Shown here piece after piece: positions 25,969 to 35,681 of a stretch of DNA of 64,000 nt. Position 1 is the stretch's first letter; each line of letters begins with the position of its first letter. Location: positions 992,001 through 1,056,000 of the forward strand of contig NZ_CP029480.1 of the NCBI RefSeq assembly GCF_003258705.1, in the 5' to 3' direction. The translations under genes and the position numbers were made by a program. The notes under the pieces were generated by a model. The model was not told the origin of the DNA, made no database searches, and was given only the letters and a program-made list of their open reading frames with translations. Source of the DNA: Arcticibacterium luteifluviistationis (GTDB taxonomy: Bacteria; Bacteroidota; Bacteroidia; Cytophagales; Spirosomataceae).

Positions 25969-26065
25969 ATAAAATATATCCCTAAAGGATGCAATAAAGT
26001 TGATGAAAACAATTGGCTTTTAGAATCGTCTTTATAGTAATTGTTTAATTAATGCCAAAATTACA

Positions 26066-28207
26066 TTGAAAAATATATTCAACTTTCTAAGCAAACTATT
26101 CGACCACTCAAAATCCTCAAATATAGATGTTCTAATATCAGGTAAAACAACAAAGAAAGTGATAGATAAGGTCTCACTTCCTGAAGTAGAAGAATCAAAT
26201 AAAGAAAAAAATATAACTCCGATTCAAGAAGTCAATCTGGACAAAATTTCGCAAAACATAGAACAAGAAATATAATCATTTTGGGAGACATCTAGCGATT
26301 TATCTAATTTTAATTTCCTTCTCGCAAAACATGATAAAACATCTATAAATGAAGCTTTAAGAGCAATGTTTAAAACACGACTAACTAATGTTAGGAATGT
26401 TATAGAAAACAATACTGCTATTCTAAGAACAATTGATTCGATTGCATGGGCAATAGCAGAATCTAAGGACTTATTAAAGGCGATTCTTAAAAAGGATAAA
26501 GAGTTTCTTTTACACATAATAAATGGGGCGATTATAATTAGTTACAGCCATGACAGTTCTGTAAAAGTAAATGATAAATTCAAACACTTCTCGCAGACAC
26601 TTTTACCATTAAACTCGTCTTATTTTTCATCCTACCTATCAACCATTAAGAATTTAGAAAACAGGATTTCCTTCATTTTTGAAACTTTACTGTTAAATAA
26701 ATTTTTAGAAGAGGAGCAACTGGCAATAGTAAAAGCCTCTATTTACCCTGAACTACAAAAAAATGAAGACGAGTATTTAGGAAAATACAGTATAAAATTA
26801 AAACTAAGCGGTAAGGTAGGAGATGACCTTCTTGAATACAGCAGAATAGCTTCTAAAAGATATCATGAAGACATCAGTAAAAAGGACCTTTACTTATACA
26901 TGCATGATAAGATTAAAAATGTTTCTGAATACTTTTTCACGGTTTTAGTTTTATCCAAGTCCTTATATTATCAAGAATATCCATTGACCTATTTGGAAAC
27001 TATAATGGCTAAACATTTAAAGCTTAATGAGAAACATATTCTATCCCTAATAAAACCTCTAAATGAAGCTTATTTCGTTGGTGACTATTTTGAACTCTTA
27101 ATCAAGTACCTATCGCTTTGGTCTAAGAGCAATGAATGCAGCAAAGAATTAATTGATGAAATAAGCTTCATGACTTGTTTAGGTTACAAGGGACATAACT
27201 CTCAAAAGGAAATTTTTGAAGTAATTGAAAACATAATAATTAACAGCTCTACGCTCAATGATTATGACAAACAATGGTACAATTTAATTTGTAATTCTGT
27301 ATTAAGGTTTGACACTATGCCTGCTAAAAATCAAAAAATAATTGAAAGGATAATTCATAAAATATCTGGTTCAAAGATTTCTGATAGTGAATATTTAATT
27401 GGAGATTACATGTACGATTTAACAGGAGATGAAGGACTAGGTATTCACCCAAATAGTATTCTTGCTTTTAATGAGTTTCTTTCATCACTAAACATACCCT
27501 ATCAATTCGTAGAAATAAGGAAGAATTTACTGGAGCAAAGTACAGGTATTGAATCCTGTCAATTTCAATTTTATGCACTTGTATTAATAAATGAAAAAAC
27601 CTACCAAACCTTTAAAGATAAATTCATCTCAGACGAATCCTTTTTCACTAATGATTTAAAAAATATTCGTTTAAGTAAAAATATTTACTTCAGAACTAAT
27701 TCCCAAGTTGTATTTAATTCAGAAGCTTATGATAAAGATATTCTTCCTTTTATTTCCCCGAAAATATTAAGTCAACCTAAAAAGGTACTAGATCATTCCC
27801 TATTCGCTGTTCACAAAATTGTTTTTTTTTATAATGACGACGGCTATTCAGTGGAAGTAGAGAATGGAACAGTCGTTAAAGTTGTAGATACTTTAGATGA
27901 GGCGAAAGCAATAAAAATCGAAAGTGATATTGATACTCTTATAAAATTAAAAGGAAATGATTTAATAGAATTTTACATGTATGATGAGCATGTTGAAAAA
28001 ATCAAGAATAATTTAAAAACCTATTTTAAAAAATATTTTAATTCTGAAGAAATCACTTCATTCCCTAGTTTTACATCAGACGAAATGGCCATTGAATTCT
28101 TAGGAATTCTAAATTTAAGCTTTCATAATATAGTAAAATATGAAAACGAAATAGACCCTGACGAATTCGAAGATGTTTCTAATCAAAGTGAATGCTGGGA
28201 ACCATAA
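26066..28207 (+). pseudogene. Large protein of unknown function interrupted by one in-frame stop
   Basis: The frame starting at TTG 26066 runs 69 codons to TAA at 26273-26275. It continues open in the same frame through 26276-26365 into a 613-codon stretch with its own ATG at 26366, ending at 28207. The single stop therefore splits what looks like one gene of about 713 codons. The first 70 residues are Lys/Glu-rich. The rest is mostly alpha-helical (to about residue 400 of the 613), then mixed with Asp/Glu-rich ends; no signal peptide, membrane span or known motif is recognised. It is followed 2 bases later by a DUF6915-like gene. The long downstream part may be translated from ATG 26366. The function is unknown. 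Confidence 0.55.
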
Positions 28208-28209
28208 TT

Positions 28210-28812
28210 ATGAATGCATACAAACACGCAGAACTCTCTGCAAAGAGACGAGGAGGACTAATTGAAGACTATTTACCGATTCATAAGTTTATTGACTCTA
28301 CAAAGGAATTATGTAGCGATAACAGACACCGAATATTGCATAACCTTTGGGGAATAAGAAGGGTAATCAACCCCATCTTTGGAGAAACAATAGTTAACAG
28401 TTCGGGTAGAACTATCAACATAAAAGACTTATGTGAGCAAGATCATATCCTTCCCGATTATGGAAATAAATTCATCCCAACATTGCATGATTTTTCACAA
28501 GAACTTGCATCCAACCTAAACACTGATTTACTAGATGACTTTATTCTAACTTATGAAAACGACGATGAAGTTAAGGAACTACTACTTTCACCTTTAGCCA
28601 TAACTGGAAATAAAAAATCCCTCTTTTTTACGCATAATTCTTGGTTTATTAACGAAATCATACCCAAGATTTTCCCAAGAAAAGCGAGAATTACTGATTT
28701 TGAAATTAGCCCATCCTATTTTTTTGAATCTATGAATTTTACTTTGTGGATGGACAATGGCAATAGTATTCCCCAAAGTGCCCGGAAAATACAGAATATG
28801 ATAGTTGGCTAA
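28210..28812 (+). CDS. DUF6915-like protein of unknown function
   Basis: The 200-residue protein starts at ATG 28210; an ATG at 28192 would overlap the preceding frame. The N-terminal pattern, NAYKHAELSAKRRGG then EDYLPIHKFIDSTK and NRHRILHNLWGI, matches what I remember of the DUF6915 family, in which the His-rich segment is conserved. The second half (from about residue 110) is not recognised. It forms a tight pair with the large unknown gene, and the pair is AT-rich and flanked by rearranged DNA, which suggests transfer. No function is known for the family. Confidence 0.6.
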   Translation: MNAYKHAELSAKRRGGLIEDYLPIHKFIDSTKELCSDNRHRILHNLWGIRRVINPIFGETIVNSSGRTINIKDLCEQDHILPDYGNKFIPTLHDFSQELASNLNTDLLDDFILTYENDDEVKELLLSPLAITGNKKSLFFTHNSWFINEIIPKIFPRKARITDFEISPSYFFESMNFTLWMDNGNSIPQSARKIQNMIVG

Positions 28813-28954
28813 GAATTCACTACCATGGCGGCAAAACTAACTCTACATTTTTTTCCATAGGCTATATGTCTTTTACTTGAGCAAAACTTAAGGTGGATTA
28901 TCAAACCCGCAGGTAAATACAGCTTCCATAGCTTGGAAAAATAAAACCACAAAA

Positions 28955-28978
28955 CACTTGGAACAATCATTCCAAGTG
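28955..28978. promoter_or_regulatory. Inverted repeat, likely TetR operator
   Basis: CACTTGGAA (28955-28963) and TTCCAAGTG (28970-28978) form perfect 9-base arms. They occupy the space just upstream of the -7 box of the TetR gene, as expected for autorepression. Confidence 0.55.
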
Positions 28979-28981
28979 CTT

Positions 28982-28989
28982 TACATTTG
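28982..28989 (+). promoter_or_regulatory. -7 box of the TetR gene
   Basis: TACATTTG is an exact TANNTTTG box. Transcription would start at about 28996, essentially at the GTG start codon (28994), so the message may be leaderless. Confidence 0.55.
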
Positions 28990-28993
28990 TACT

Positions 28994-29545
28994 GTGAATA
29001 AAAAAGAAGCCATATTATCCTCTGCTCTTACACTTCTAACAGAAACGGGAGTGCATAATACGCCTATGTCTGCTATTGCCAAGGCTGCAGGAACAGGTAT
29101 GGGGACTATTTACAACTACTTTCCTCATAAAGACATATTGATAAATGAGATTTATGTAAGTATTAAAGAAAAGGAAAAATCTATTTTCTTAGCCTTTGAT
29201 GCTAGTAAACCCGTAAAAACACAATTCGAAAACTACTTTACGGCTATTATCACGTTTTTCGTGGAAAATCCTATTTACTTCAAGTTTATGGAGCAGTTAC
29301 AGGCCTCTCCTATAATCACTGAGGAAAGCAGAAATAAAGGTGAAGAGTCTGTGGTATCAGTAGTAAAATTGTTAGCTAATGGCCAGAAAGAGAGGATAAT
29401 AAAGGACATTGAACTGGACGAAATACTTGTTTTTATTGGCGGAGCCATCATGTCATACTTGAGATGGCACTTTAACCAAACAGAAACAAAATCGTCTTCG
29501 CTACAAAATCAAATAAACATGACTTGGGACGCAATTAAAGAGTAA
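28994..29545 (+). CDS. TetR/AcrR-family transcriptional regulator
   Basis: From the GTG at 28994 the protein has 183 residues. The N-terminal helix-turn-helix is typical (KKEAILSSALTLLTETGVHNTPMSAIAKAAGTGMGTIYNYFPHKDILINEIY). The C-terminal half, a helical ligand-binding domain, is unspecific. A TTG at 28958 lies inside the operator palindrome and upstream of the promoter box, so it is unlikely. The gene leads a run with an SDR oxidoreductase and an alpha/beta-hydrolase; a second inverted repeat lies just before the SDR gene. It probably represses itself and these enzymes. Confidence 0.88.
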   Translation: MNKKEAILSSALTLLTETGVHNTPMSAIAKAAGTGMGTIYNYFPHKDILINEIYVSIKEKEKSIFLAFDASKPVKTQFENYFTAIITFFVENPIYFKFMEQLQASPIITEESRNKGEESVVSVVKLLANGQKERIIKDIELDEILVFIGGAIMSYLRWHFNQTETKSSSLQNQINMTWDAIKE

Positions 29546-29561
29546 AATTTTTAACTAAAAA

Positions 29562-29581
29562 TGGAATGAACATTCACTCCA
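29562..29581. promoter_or_regulatory. Inverted repeat before the SDR gene, candidate TetR operator
   Basis: TGGAATGAA (29562-29570) and TTCACTCCA (29573-29581) are near-perfect 9-base arms with a 2-base spacer. It shares TGGAA and CATTC elements with the repeat at 28955-28978, though the spacing differs. Confidence 0.5.
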
Positions 29582-29594
29582 ATAAATATAAAAA

Positions 29595-30458
29595 ATGAAA
29601 AAAAACGTATTAATCACAGGAACATCAACAGGTGTAGGGTTTGAAAGTGCAATTCTATTTGCAAAAAATGGATTCAAAGTATATGCTACCATGCGAAACC
29701 TAGCAAAGGCAAAAACTTTAAAAGAACGTATCCAGCAGGATGACTTAGACATTGAAATACTTCAGTTAGATGTTTCAAGTCTTGAATCAGTAGAAAATGC
29801 TGTAAAAAGCATTCTAACAAAAGATGGTAAAATTGATATACTCCTAAATAATGCCGGTGCCGGATTTGCTAAAACATTGGAAGTCTCTTCTAAAGAAGAA
29901 ATTGACTGGGTCACGGATGTAAATTACACGGGCGTGATAAGAACTACTAAGGCAGTTTTGCCATCTATGAGAGAAAATAGAGCTGGTCGTATTATTAACG
30001 TAACCTCTGTTGGTGGCTTAGTGGGTCAGCCTTTTAACGAATTATACTGCGGGGCAAAGTTTGCCGTAGAAGGTTTTACAGAAGCTCTTGCCAGCTACAT
30101 TTCTAAGCCATTTAACATTAAGTTTTCTTTAGTAGAACCTGGTGGAATAGCCACAGAGTTTATGAACAATGCCGTTTCTAAAACCGTAAATGAAGAAGGA
30201 CAAATGGCTACTGGAGAGTACGCCCCTATATTCCAAAAATATATGGAGGGTACCCAAAATAGGTCTAAAACGGAAGAAGTGCCACTCTTTCAAACAAGCT
30301 CCGAAGTGGCAGATGTGATATTACAGGTAGCACTTTCAGACACTCCCCCATTACGTATAAGAACTTCAGAATGGGCAGAGAACCTTTGTCATTTAAAAAC
30401 TCAGGCCGACCCCGATGGAACAAAGTTAGTAAATCAGGTAAGCGAGTATTTCTTATAA
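29595..30458 (+). CDS. Short-chain dehydrogenase/reductase (SDR)
   Basis: This 287-residue classical SDR has the cofactor motif TGTSTGVG (8-15), NNAG (85-88), catalytic Ser 138 and Y-x3-K at Y151/K155. The residue after the first strand (MRN) suggests NADP(H) preference. The substrate is unknown. It is transcribed with the alpha/beta-hydrolase 17 bases downstream and lies behind a TetR-type operator, a set-up common for detoxification or induced-metabolism genes. Confidence 0.9.
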   Translation: MKKNVLITGTSTGVGFESAILFAKNGFKVYATMRNLAKAKTLKERIQQDDLDIEILQLDVSSLESVENAVKSILTKDGKIDILLNNAGAGFAKTLEVSSKEEIDWVTDVNYTGVIRTTKAVLPSMRENRAGRIINVTSVGGLVGQPFNELYCGAKFAVEGFTEALASYISKPFNIKFSLVEPGGIATEFMNNAVSKTVNEEGQMATGEYAPIFQKYMEGTQNRSKTEEVPLFQTSSEVADVILQVALSDTPPLRIRTSEWAENLCHLKTQADPDGTKLVNQVSEYFL

Positions 30459-30475
30459 AATGAGCTGTTAATTAG

Positions 30476-31402
30476 ATGAAAAAAATATTTAAGGGTTTAG
30501 GGCTTGTTATCTTAGTATTACTAGCCATTGGAGCCATCGTGTTTTTCTTCTTTCCAAAGGTTCTAGTAGAGCAAACAAATGCAAGCTATGCTAGAGCTGC
30601 CAACCTGGAAACGAAAAGTATAGTAGTAAACGGCTATACCGTACACTATTACGAAAATGAAGCAAGTGACAAACCAGCCTTAGTCTTACTCCATGGAATG
30701 GGAGACGACAAAAGTAGCTTCTTACAAACCGCAAAATTCTTGTCAGAAGATTATCATTTAATCTTACCAGACTTAGCAGGACATGGAGAAAATGAGCGGA
30801 AACAAGGGCTTGATTATTCTATAAATGGACAGGCTACTTTCTTAAAGTCATTTTTAGAAAAGATGGGCGTGATGCATTTTAATCTTATTGGTAACTCTAT
30901 GGGTGGACATACGGCTGCCGCCTATGCGGTGAAATATCCAAACGATATAAATAAGTTGATTTTATTAAATGCAGCAGGCATAAAACTGGACGAACATGTT
31001 GTTTATGGAGGTTTTGGTAAGAAAATCGAGAATAAGGAAGAACTGAATGCTGTACTTAAAAGAGTTTTCTATAAGGTTCCTGAGCTACCTGGTCCTATCG
31101 CAAATTACATGATAGAACAGATAAACAGCAGTAAGGATTTTGTGGACGGCACTTTAATTCCTGCCATTAAGAATGGGACGTATTTTAACTTAAAAGATGA
31201 TGTTCAGCGAATAAATGCTCTAACATTAATCCTGTGGGGAAAGCATGACGGTGTAGTGAATTTTAATGTGGCAGAATACTATCGAGATAGCATACCAAAT
31301 GCTCACTTAGAAGTCATTGAAAAAGCATCTCACTCTCCGCAACTTGAAGTTCCTGAGACGGTGGCAAAAGAGGTACTAAACTTCTTGACATCAAATAAAT
31401 AA
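30476..31402 (+). CDS. Membrane-anchored alpha/beta-hydrolase
   Basis: The 308-residue protein has an N-terminal membrane anchor (about 8-27) and an alpha/beta-hydrolase domain. The oxyanion motif LLHGMG is at 71-76, the nucleophile motif GNSMGG has Ser 141, and Asp 258 in WGKHD and His 286 in ASHSP complete the triad. The DLAGHGENE and WGKHDGVV stretches resemble lipases and C-C bond hydrolases (MhpC-like). The substrate is unknown. It closes the TetR/SDR group and is followed by a strong hairpin. Confidence 0.88.
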   Translation: MKKIFKGLGLVILVLLAIGAIVFFFFPKVLVEQTNASYARAANLETKSIVVNGYTVHYYENEASDKPALVLLHGMGDDKSSFLQTAKFLSEDYHLILPDLAGHGENERKQGLDYSINGQATFLKSFLEKMGVMHFNLIGNSMGGHTAAAYAVKYPNDINKLILLNAAGIKLDEHVVYGGFGKKIENKEELNAVLKRVFYKVPELPGPIANYMIEQINSSKDFVDGTLIPAIKNGTYFNLKDDVQRINALTLILWGKHDGVVNFNVAEYYRDSIPNAHLEVIEKASHSPQLEVPETVAKEVLNFLTSNK

Positions 31403-31432
31403 CAAAACGGACTCCATCTTAGATTCCGCTAA

Positions 31433-31478
31433 AAAGAGCTAGGTCGTGATAAAATCATGACCTAGCTCTTTAAGTTTT
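31433..31478 (+). terminator. Strong terminator after the hydrolase gene
   Basis: An 18-bp stem (31433-31450 with 31454-31471, one G-T pair) has an AAA loop and is followed by a T-rich stretch. Confidence 0.85.
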
Positions 31479-31490
31479 ATGATTTAGTTA

Positions 31491-31588
31491 AAGACTGTTC
31501 TCCCAGTCTGCCGACAGGCAGGGACTGTCGCTCAAACTGACAGTAACAGATGAAATTGTCAGTTCGAGCGAAGACCTAAAATTGAACT
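31491..31588. repeat. Dispersed intergenic palindromic repeat, copy 3
   Basis: CGCTCAAACTGACA (31529-31542) opposes TGTCAGTTCGAGCG (31557-31570) with one mismatch. The left flank GACTGTTCTCCCAGTCTGCC matches copy 1 closely. Confidence 0.75.
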
Positions 31589-31684
31589 TCTAAGCGTCGT
31601 CAGCTATTCTCTCAAAAAAACTGTTTGATATCATATAAGGCCATTTATGTAACAAAAAGCACGTTCAAATTGGCCTGCAGATTC

Positions 31685-31692
31685 TACTTTTG
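31685..31692 (+). promoter_or_regulatory. -7 box of the CoA-disulfide-reductase gene
   Basis: TACTTTTG fits TANNTTTG exactly, 21 bases before the start codon. No clear -33 element at normal spacing. Confidence 0.45.
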
Positions 31693-31712
31693 GTAATCAT
31701 CAAAAAGAGGGT

Positions 31713-33362
31713 ATGAAAAAACGAATTATAATAATAGGTGGCCTTTCGGCTGGCCCATCTGCAGCAGCTAAAGCTAGAAGAGAAGACGAAAATGCTGAGA
31801 TTATACTTTTTGAAAAAACAGCGAATATAAGTTACGCTACCTGTGGCATTCCCTATGCCCTTTCTGGTCAAATTAAGGACAGAGAAAAGTTGATGGTGGT
31901 AAAGCCAGATTTACTAAGAACGAGGTTCAATGTGGATTTAAGACTAAATGAAGCCGTTACCTATATAGATACTGAAAAGCAGGAAGTTCACACGCCAAAA
32001 GGTAGTTACGCCTATGATAAACTAGTTTGTGCTACTGGAGGTTCTCCGCTAATTCCGCCTATTAAAAACCTAGATACCTGTGATTTATGGTCTACCTGTA
32101 AAACCATTGAAGACTTTGATAAAATCATCAAAGATGAAGTACTTTCTAATAAAGAATCTATTGCTATTATTGGAGCAGGTTTGATTGGCCTTGAGGCCGC
32201 AGAAAACCTAAAAATGGCTGGTAAAACAGTTCATATTATCGAATTAGGAGAAAACGTGTTGCCTATTTTAAGTGACACTTATGCTACATTAATAAAGAAC
32301 ACACTACTTCAAAACGACATACATTTACACCTTAACACTACTGCTACAGAGCTAAACCTTAATGATTCTGAACTTATACTGAGTAATGGTAAGAAACTCA
32401 AGACTGATTATTTGATTATTGGAATTGGCGTAAGGCCAAATACCGCTCTCTTACCATCTGCTGATAAGCTTAAAAACGGAGCTTTAATAGTCAATGAAAA
32501 GATGGAAACGTCTATACCGAATGTATATGCAGCGGGAGACTGTGCAGCTATCAAAAATCTAATTACAAACGAGACTGGCTTTTTCCCGATGGGAACACAT
32601 TCCAATAAAGGAGGAAGAGCTGCAGGAGCACAGGCAAGTAGCAAAAATGACGTCACTTTTAATGGTGCCTATGGAACTGCCATTGTCAAACTTTTTGACA
32701 TAACAGTAGCCAGAACAGGAATGGTACCTACAAAAGCTATGGTCGCTAATTTTCCTTACAAAACCTCCACCGTCATAGTAGGCAACACTCCTGGCTTTTA
32801 CCCAAACCCTTCTGACGTAGTGCTTACGGTATATTACGAGCCTAAAACGCAGGTAATAGTAGGTGCTGAGGCCTTTGGTAAAAAAGGTATTGATAAAAGA
32901 ATAGACGTATTGGCCACCGCTATATATGCTAAACTGACATTGAGAGATTTGCAAAATTTAGATTTGGCGTATGCTCCACCGTTTTCACCGGCTAAAGACC
33001 CTGTGATAGTAGCAGGTTATGCTGCCGAAAATGAAATTACTGGTGGCTTCAAGACCGTTTCTGCTATGGATTTAATGACAAATTATAATAAGGAAAATGA
33101 CCTACTAATAGATGTAAGAAATCCCGATGAGATTAAGAATTCAGGCAGTATTCCAAATGCTTTAAATATCCCCTTGGATTCATTAAGAACTAGAATTACT
33201 GAAATACCTAAGGGTAAAAAGATTTATATATACTGTGCCAAAGGGACTAGAGGCTATTTGGCTTCCAAAATCTTGGTAAATAATGGCTATGAAAAAGTAC
33301 ACAATTTAATGGGCGGTTTTACGCTTTGGAATGCACTTGACTTAGCGTCTGAACAGGCTTAA
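31713..33362 (+). CDS. CoA-disulfide-reductase-like flavoprotein with C-terminal rhodanese domain
   Basis: The 549-residue fusion protein begins with an FAD-binding motif IIIIGGLSAGPSAAAKARR (5-23). The single redox Cys 44 in SYATCGIPYALSG is the signature of CoA-disulfide reductase/NADH oxidase-like enzymes. The NAD motif IIGAGLIGLEAAE follows, and FAD ring contacts lie around VYAAGDCA. The last roughly 90 residues form a rhodanese domain (DVRNPDEI ... IYIYCAKGTRG) with active Cys 508. Such CoADR-rhodanese fusions reduce CoA disulfides, persulfides or polysulfides with NAD(P)H in the cytoplasm. The gene is monocistronic. Confidence 0.9.
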   Translation: MKKRIIIIGGLSAGPSAAAKARREDENAEIILFEKTANISYATCGIPYALSGQIKDREKLMVVKPDLLRTRFNVDLRLNEAVTYIDTEKQEVHTPKGSYAYDKLVCATGGSPLIPPIKNLDTCDLWSTCKTIEDFDKIIKDEVLSNKESIAIIGAGLIGLEAAENLKMAGKTVHIIELGENVLPILSDTYATLIKNTLLQNDIHLHLNTTATELNLNDSELILSNGKKLKTDYLIIGIGVRPNTALLPSADKLKNGALIVNEKMETSIPNVYAAGDCAAIKNLITNETGFFPMGTHSNKGGRAAGAQASSKNDVTFNGAYGTAIVKLFDITVARTGMVPTKAMVANFPYKTSTVIVGNTPGFYPNPSDVVLTVYYEPKTQVIVGAEAFGKKGIDKRIDVLATAIYAKLTLRDLQNLDLAYAPPFSPAKDPVIVAGYAAENEITGGFKTVSAMDLMTNYNKENDLLIDVRNPDEIKNSGSIPNALNIPLDSLRTRITEIPKGKKIYIYCAKGTRGYLASKILVNNGYEKVHNLMGGFTLWNALDLASEQA

Positions 33363-33571
33363 AAAAGCAAATAGTGGAACTTACAAATTATTCAATAAAA
33401 AACAGTTGGTATCCTAAAAATCAATAGCCAACCATACTTTTGAATAAATGCGTAATTTGTAAATCAAACAAGTAAGTCAAGTTTTCTGCATGGTTTTATC
33501 TCCGCAGAAAACCACTTACAGTAAACGGCAAGTTCCCTAGTCAAATGAGCTGTTGTATCATTTAATATAAC

Positions 33572-34477
33572 ATGGAAATAATTGAAAATATAAGTCAATG
33601 GATGGATGCTCATCTGGTTTCTTCCAACATAGCTAAATACCTAATCTGGGCTTTATTCATATTATTAGCCATTGCTTTTTTAAGACAGTTTTTAAGAAAA
33701 CAACTCCCTGATTCTTCCATCAGGTACAAATCTCAAAAAGCCGTTGAAATTTTCGGCTACATCATTCTAGCCATAGTTACCATATCGTTCTTTACCGGAA
33801 GTATTAAAGATTTTGGTTTAGCTGTTGGGTTTCTTACCGCAGGAATTACAATAACCTTACAAGAGTTAATTTTAAGTATTGCGGGTTCTTTCTATATCTT
33901 CTTTGTTGGTGTTTATAAACCTGGAGACCGTATTGAAATTAATAACATCAAAGGTGACGTCATAGACATTGACAGTATTTACACTACCATGATGGAAATA
34001 GGTGAATGGGTCTCTAGCGATAATTATACAGGAAGAATAGTAAAGCTAAGTAATGCATTCGTTTTCAAAGGCCCCGTTTATAACTATTCAAAGGATTTCC
34101 CTTTTGTTTGGGACGAATTCAACCTTCCTATAAGATATAACTCTGATATAGAACTAGCAAAGACCATTGTAGTTCAAATAGCCTCCGAAACTCTCTCCGA
34201 ATACGTCTCTCAATCCATTTCTGAATGGAGTCAAGTGGTCAATAAGTATTACATTGAAAATGCGGAAGTAGACCCTACTCTAGCCATTACCATGACAGAC
34301 AACTGGATACAGTTCAATCTTCGTTACATAGTCGATTATAAAAAAAGAAGGTACACAAAGCACCTCTTAAATGAATTGATTGGCAAGGCCATTCAAAAAA
34401 CAGAAGGGAAAGTGCAATTAGCCTCTGCCACTTTTGAGATTGTTCGAGTTCCTAATATCAATGTAAAAAAGGACTAG
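33572..34477 (+). CDS. MscS-family mechanosensitive channel
   Basis: The 301-residue protein has an N-terminal span (about 20-38), two more (about 60-78 and 85-118) and the MscS beta domain (about 119-185: GVYKPGDRIEINNIKGDVIDIDSIYTTMMEIG). The Gly/Ala-rich pore helix is represented by AVGFLTAGITITLQELILSIAGSFYIF. The C-terminal alpha/beta region contains the NLPIRYNSDIELAKTIV stretch. Such channels release solutes upon osmotic downshock. Monocistronic; no special neighbour. Confidence 0.88.
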   Translation: MEIIENISQWMDAHLVSSNIAKYLIWALFILLAIAFLRQFLRKQLPDSSIRYKSQKAVEIFGYIILAIVTISFFTGSIKDFGLAVGFLTAGITITLQELILSIAGSFYIFFVGVYKPGDRIEINNIKGDVIDIDSIYTTMMEIGEWVSSDNYTGRIVKLSNAFVFKGPVYNYSKDFPFVWDEFNLPIRYNSDIELAKTIVVQIASETLSEYVSQSISEWSQVVNKYYIENAEVDPTLAITMTDNWIQFNLRYIVDYKKRRYTKHLLNELIGKAIQKTEGKVQLASATFEIVRVPNINVKKD

Positions 34478-34573
34478 AACTCTCCCGTTTAATAGAATTA
34501 TACAGTAAAACGTAGTTTATCAATCAACTAGCTTTCCATTTTTCCAATTTAAAGTAATCATTCGGTATCCGAA

Positions 34574-34942
34574 TTACATACCAAAAATGACAAAAGCTAA
34601 AGCAATTAAAGCTGGACAAGCCTGAACAAAAAATATCTTTTTACTTGCTGTTAATGCTCCAAAAACACCTGCAACGGCCACACAGCCTAAAAAGAAAATA
34701 GCCACATTTTTTGACCATTCTGCGTCTTGAATAAATAAGGACCAAATAAGACCTGCTGCTAAAAAGCCATTATAAAGACCTTGATTAGCCGCCATACCTT
34801 TGGTAGGTTTAAACATGTCTGGCGGCATAGCCCCTTTAAATGTTTCCTTACCTTTAGTTTCCCAAGCAAACATCTCCATCCAAAGGATGTAAACATGCTC
34901 CAAAGCCACTATTCCGATTAATACTTTTGCAATTATTTCCAT
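34574..34942 (-). CDS. DUF1304 membrane protein
   Basis: The 122-residue protein has four hydrophobic segments and the DUF1304 signature: an N-terminal span ending VALEHVYILWMEMFAWETKG, then MFKPTKGMAANQGLYNGFLAAGLIW. The role of this family is unknown. An exact -7 box lies 43 bases upstream, so it is transcribed on its own. Confidence 0.85.
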   Translation of the reverse strand: MEIIAKVLIGIVALEHVYILWMEMFAWETKGKETFKGAMPPDMFKPTKGMAANQGLYNGFLAAGLIWSLFIQDAEWSKNVAIFFLGCVAVAGVFGALTASKKIFFVQACPALIALAFVIFGM

Positions 34943-34984
34943 TGAATTTATTATTTGTATTCCGTTTTATTGATGCTAAAGTTT

Positions 34985-34992
34985 CAAATATA
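34985..34992 (-). promoter_or_regulatory. -7 box of the DUF1304 gene
   Basis: On the minus strand the sequence reads TATATTTG, an exact TANNTTTG box; the ATG follows 42 bases downstream. Confidence 0.5.
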
Positions 34993-35002
34993 GAACCTTT
35001 TA

Positions 35003-35449
35003 TTATTCCATTTTCAATTGAGCTATTCTCTTAAAACCTAGCTTGAAAATAAAAACACCCAATCCAATCAGAATTAAAGCCCATGTATAACTCCCTTTAT
35101 CCATATCCGAATGGCTATTAATGATAGCTTCTTCAGGTTCCTCCGGATTAACCAGAATTTCTACCTCCTCACCCAACTTATATTCTCTAAACTTAAAAGA
35201 TGCCTCATATTCAAAGGTTTTCCCTTCCCACTGATATTCTAAGGTATAATGATATGAATTGTCCGGACTTTTACCGCCCTGAGAAAAGTCAGTAATTACA
35301 CTTTTGACAGAGACACCGTTTTCTTTCAAATGGGAGGCAGTACTGCTTTTCTCAAATTTATAATAGCCAAAACCGAGTCCCACACATATTAGGACAACAC
35401 CTACTCCAAAAATAAATGCTGGCGAAGCCATTTCTGCAGGTTTTTCCAT
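35003..35449 (-). CDS. DUF3592-type membrane protein
   Basis: The 148-residue protein has one span near the N-terminus (about 10-28) and one near the C-terminus (about 122-140), enclosing a beta domain of the DUF3592 type (YHYTLEYQWEGKTFEYEASFKFREYKLGEEVEILVNPEEPEEAII). The function is unknown. It lies upstream of the DUF1304 gene, which has its own promoter. Confidence 0.75.
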   Translation of the reverse strand: MEKPAEMASPAFIFGVGVVLICVGLGFGYYKFEKSSTASHLKENGVSVKSVITDFSQGGKSPDNSYHYTLEYQWEGKTFEYEASFKFREYKLGEEVEILVNPEEPEEAIINSHSDMDKGSYTWALILIGLGVFIFKLGFKRIAQLKME

Positions 35450-35681
35450 ACAATTATCGCGTTTAGATTTTTCACTTCAAAAAAAGAAATAAGTTAAAGA
35501 GTTTTTAGCGAAAAGTATAAATTTAAAGAAAAGAAAGACAAAACCTATAAACAGGCTTTTCCATATGTTATCACCAAAAAACTAACTCTCAAAGGTGGAA
35601 GTACCACAAGGGGCTAAGCTTTGAGAGTGAGGGGATGTGGTGGTGGTGGTGGAGATGGAGTAGTTTATTTAACCCCAAAAA

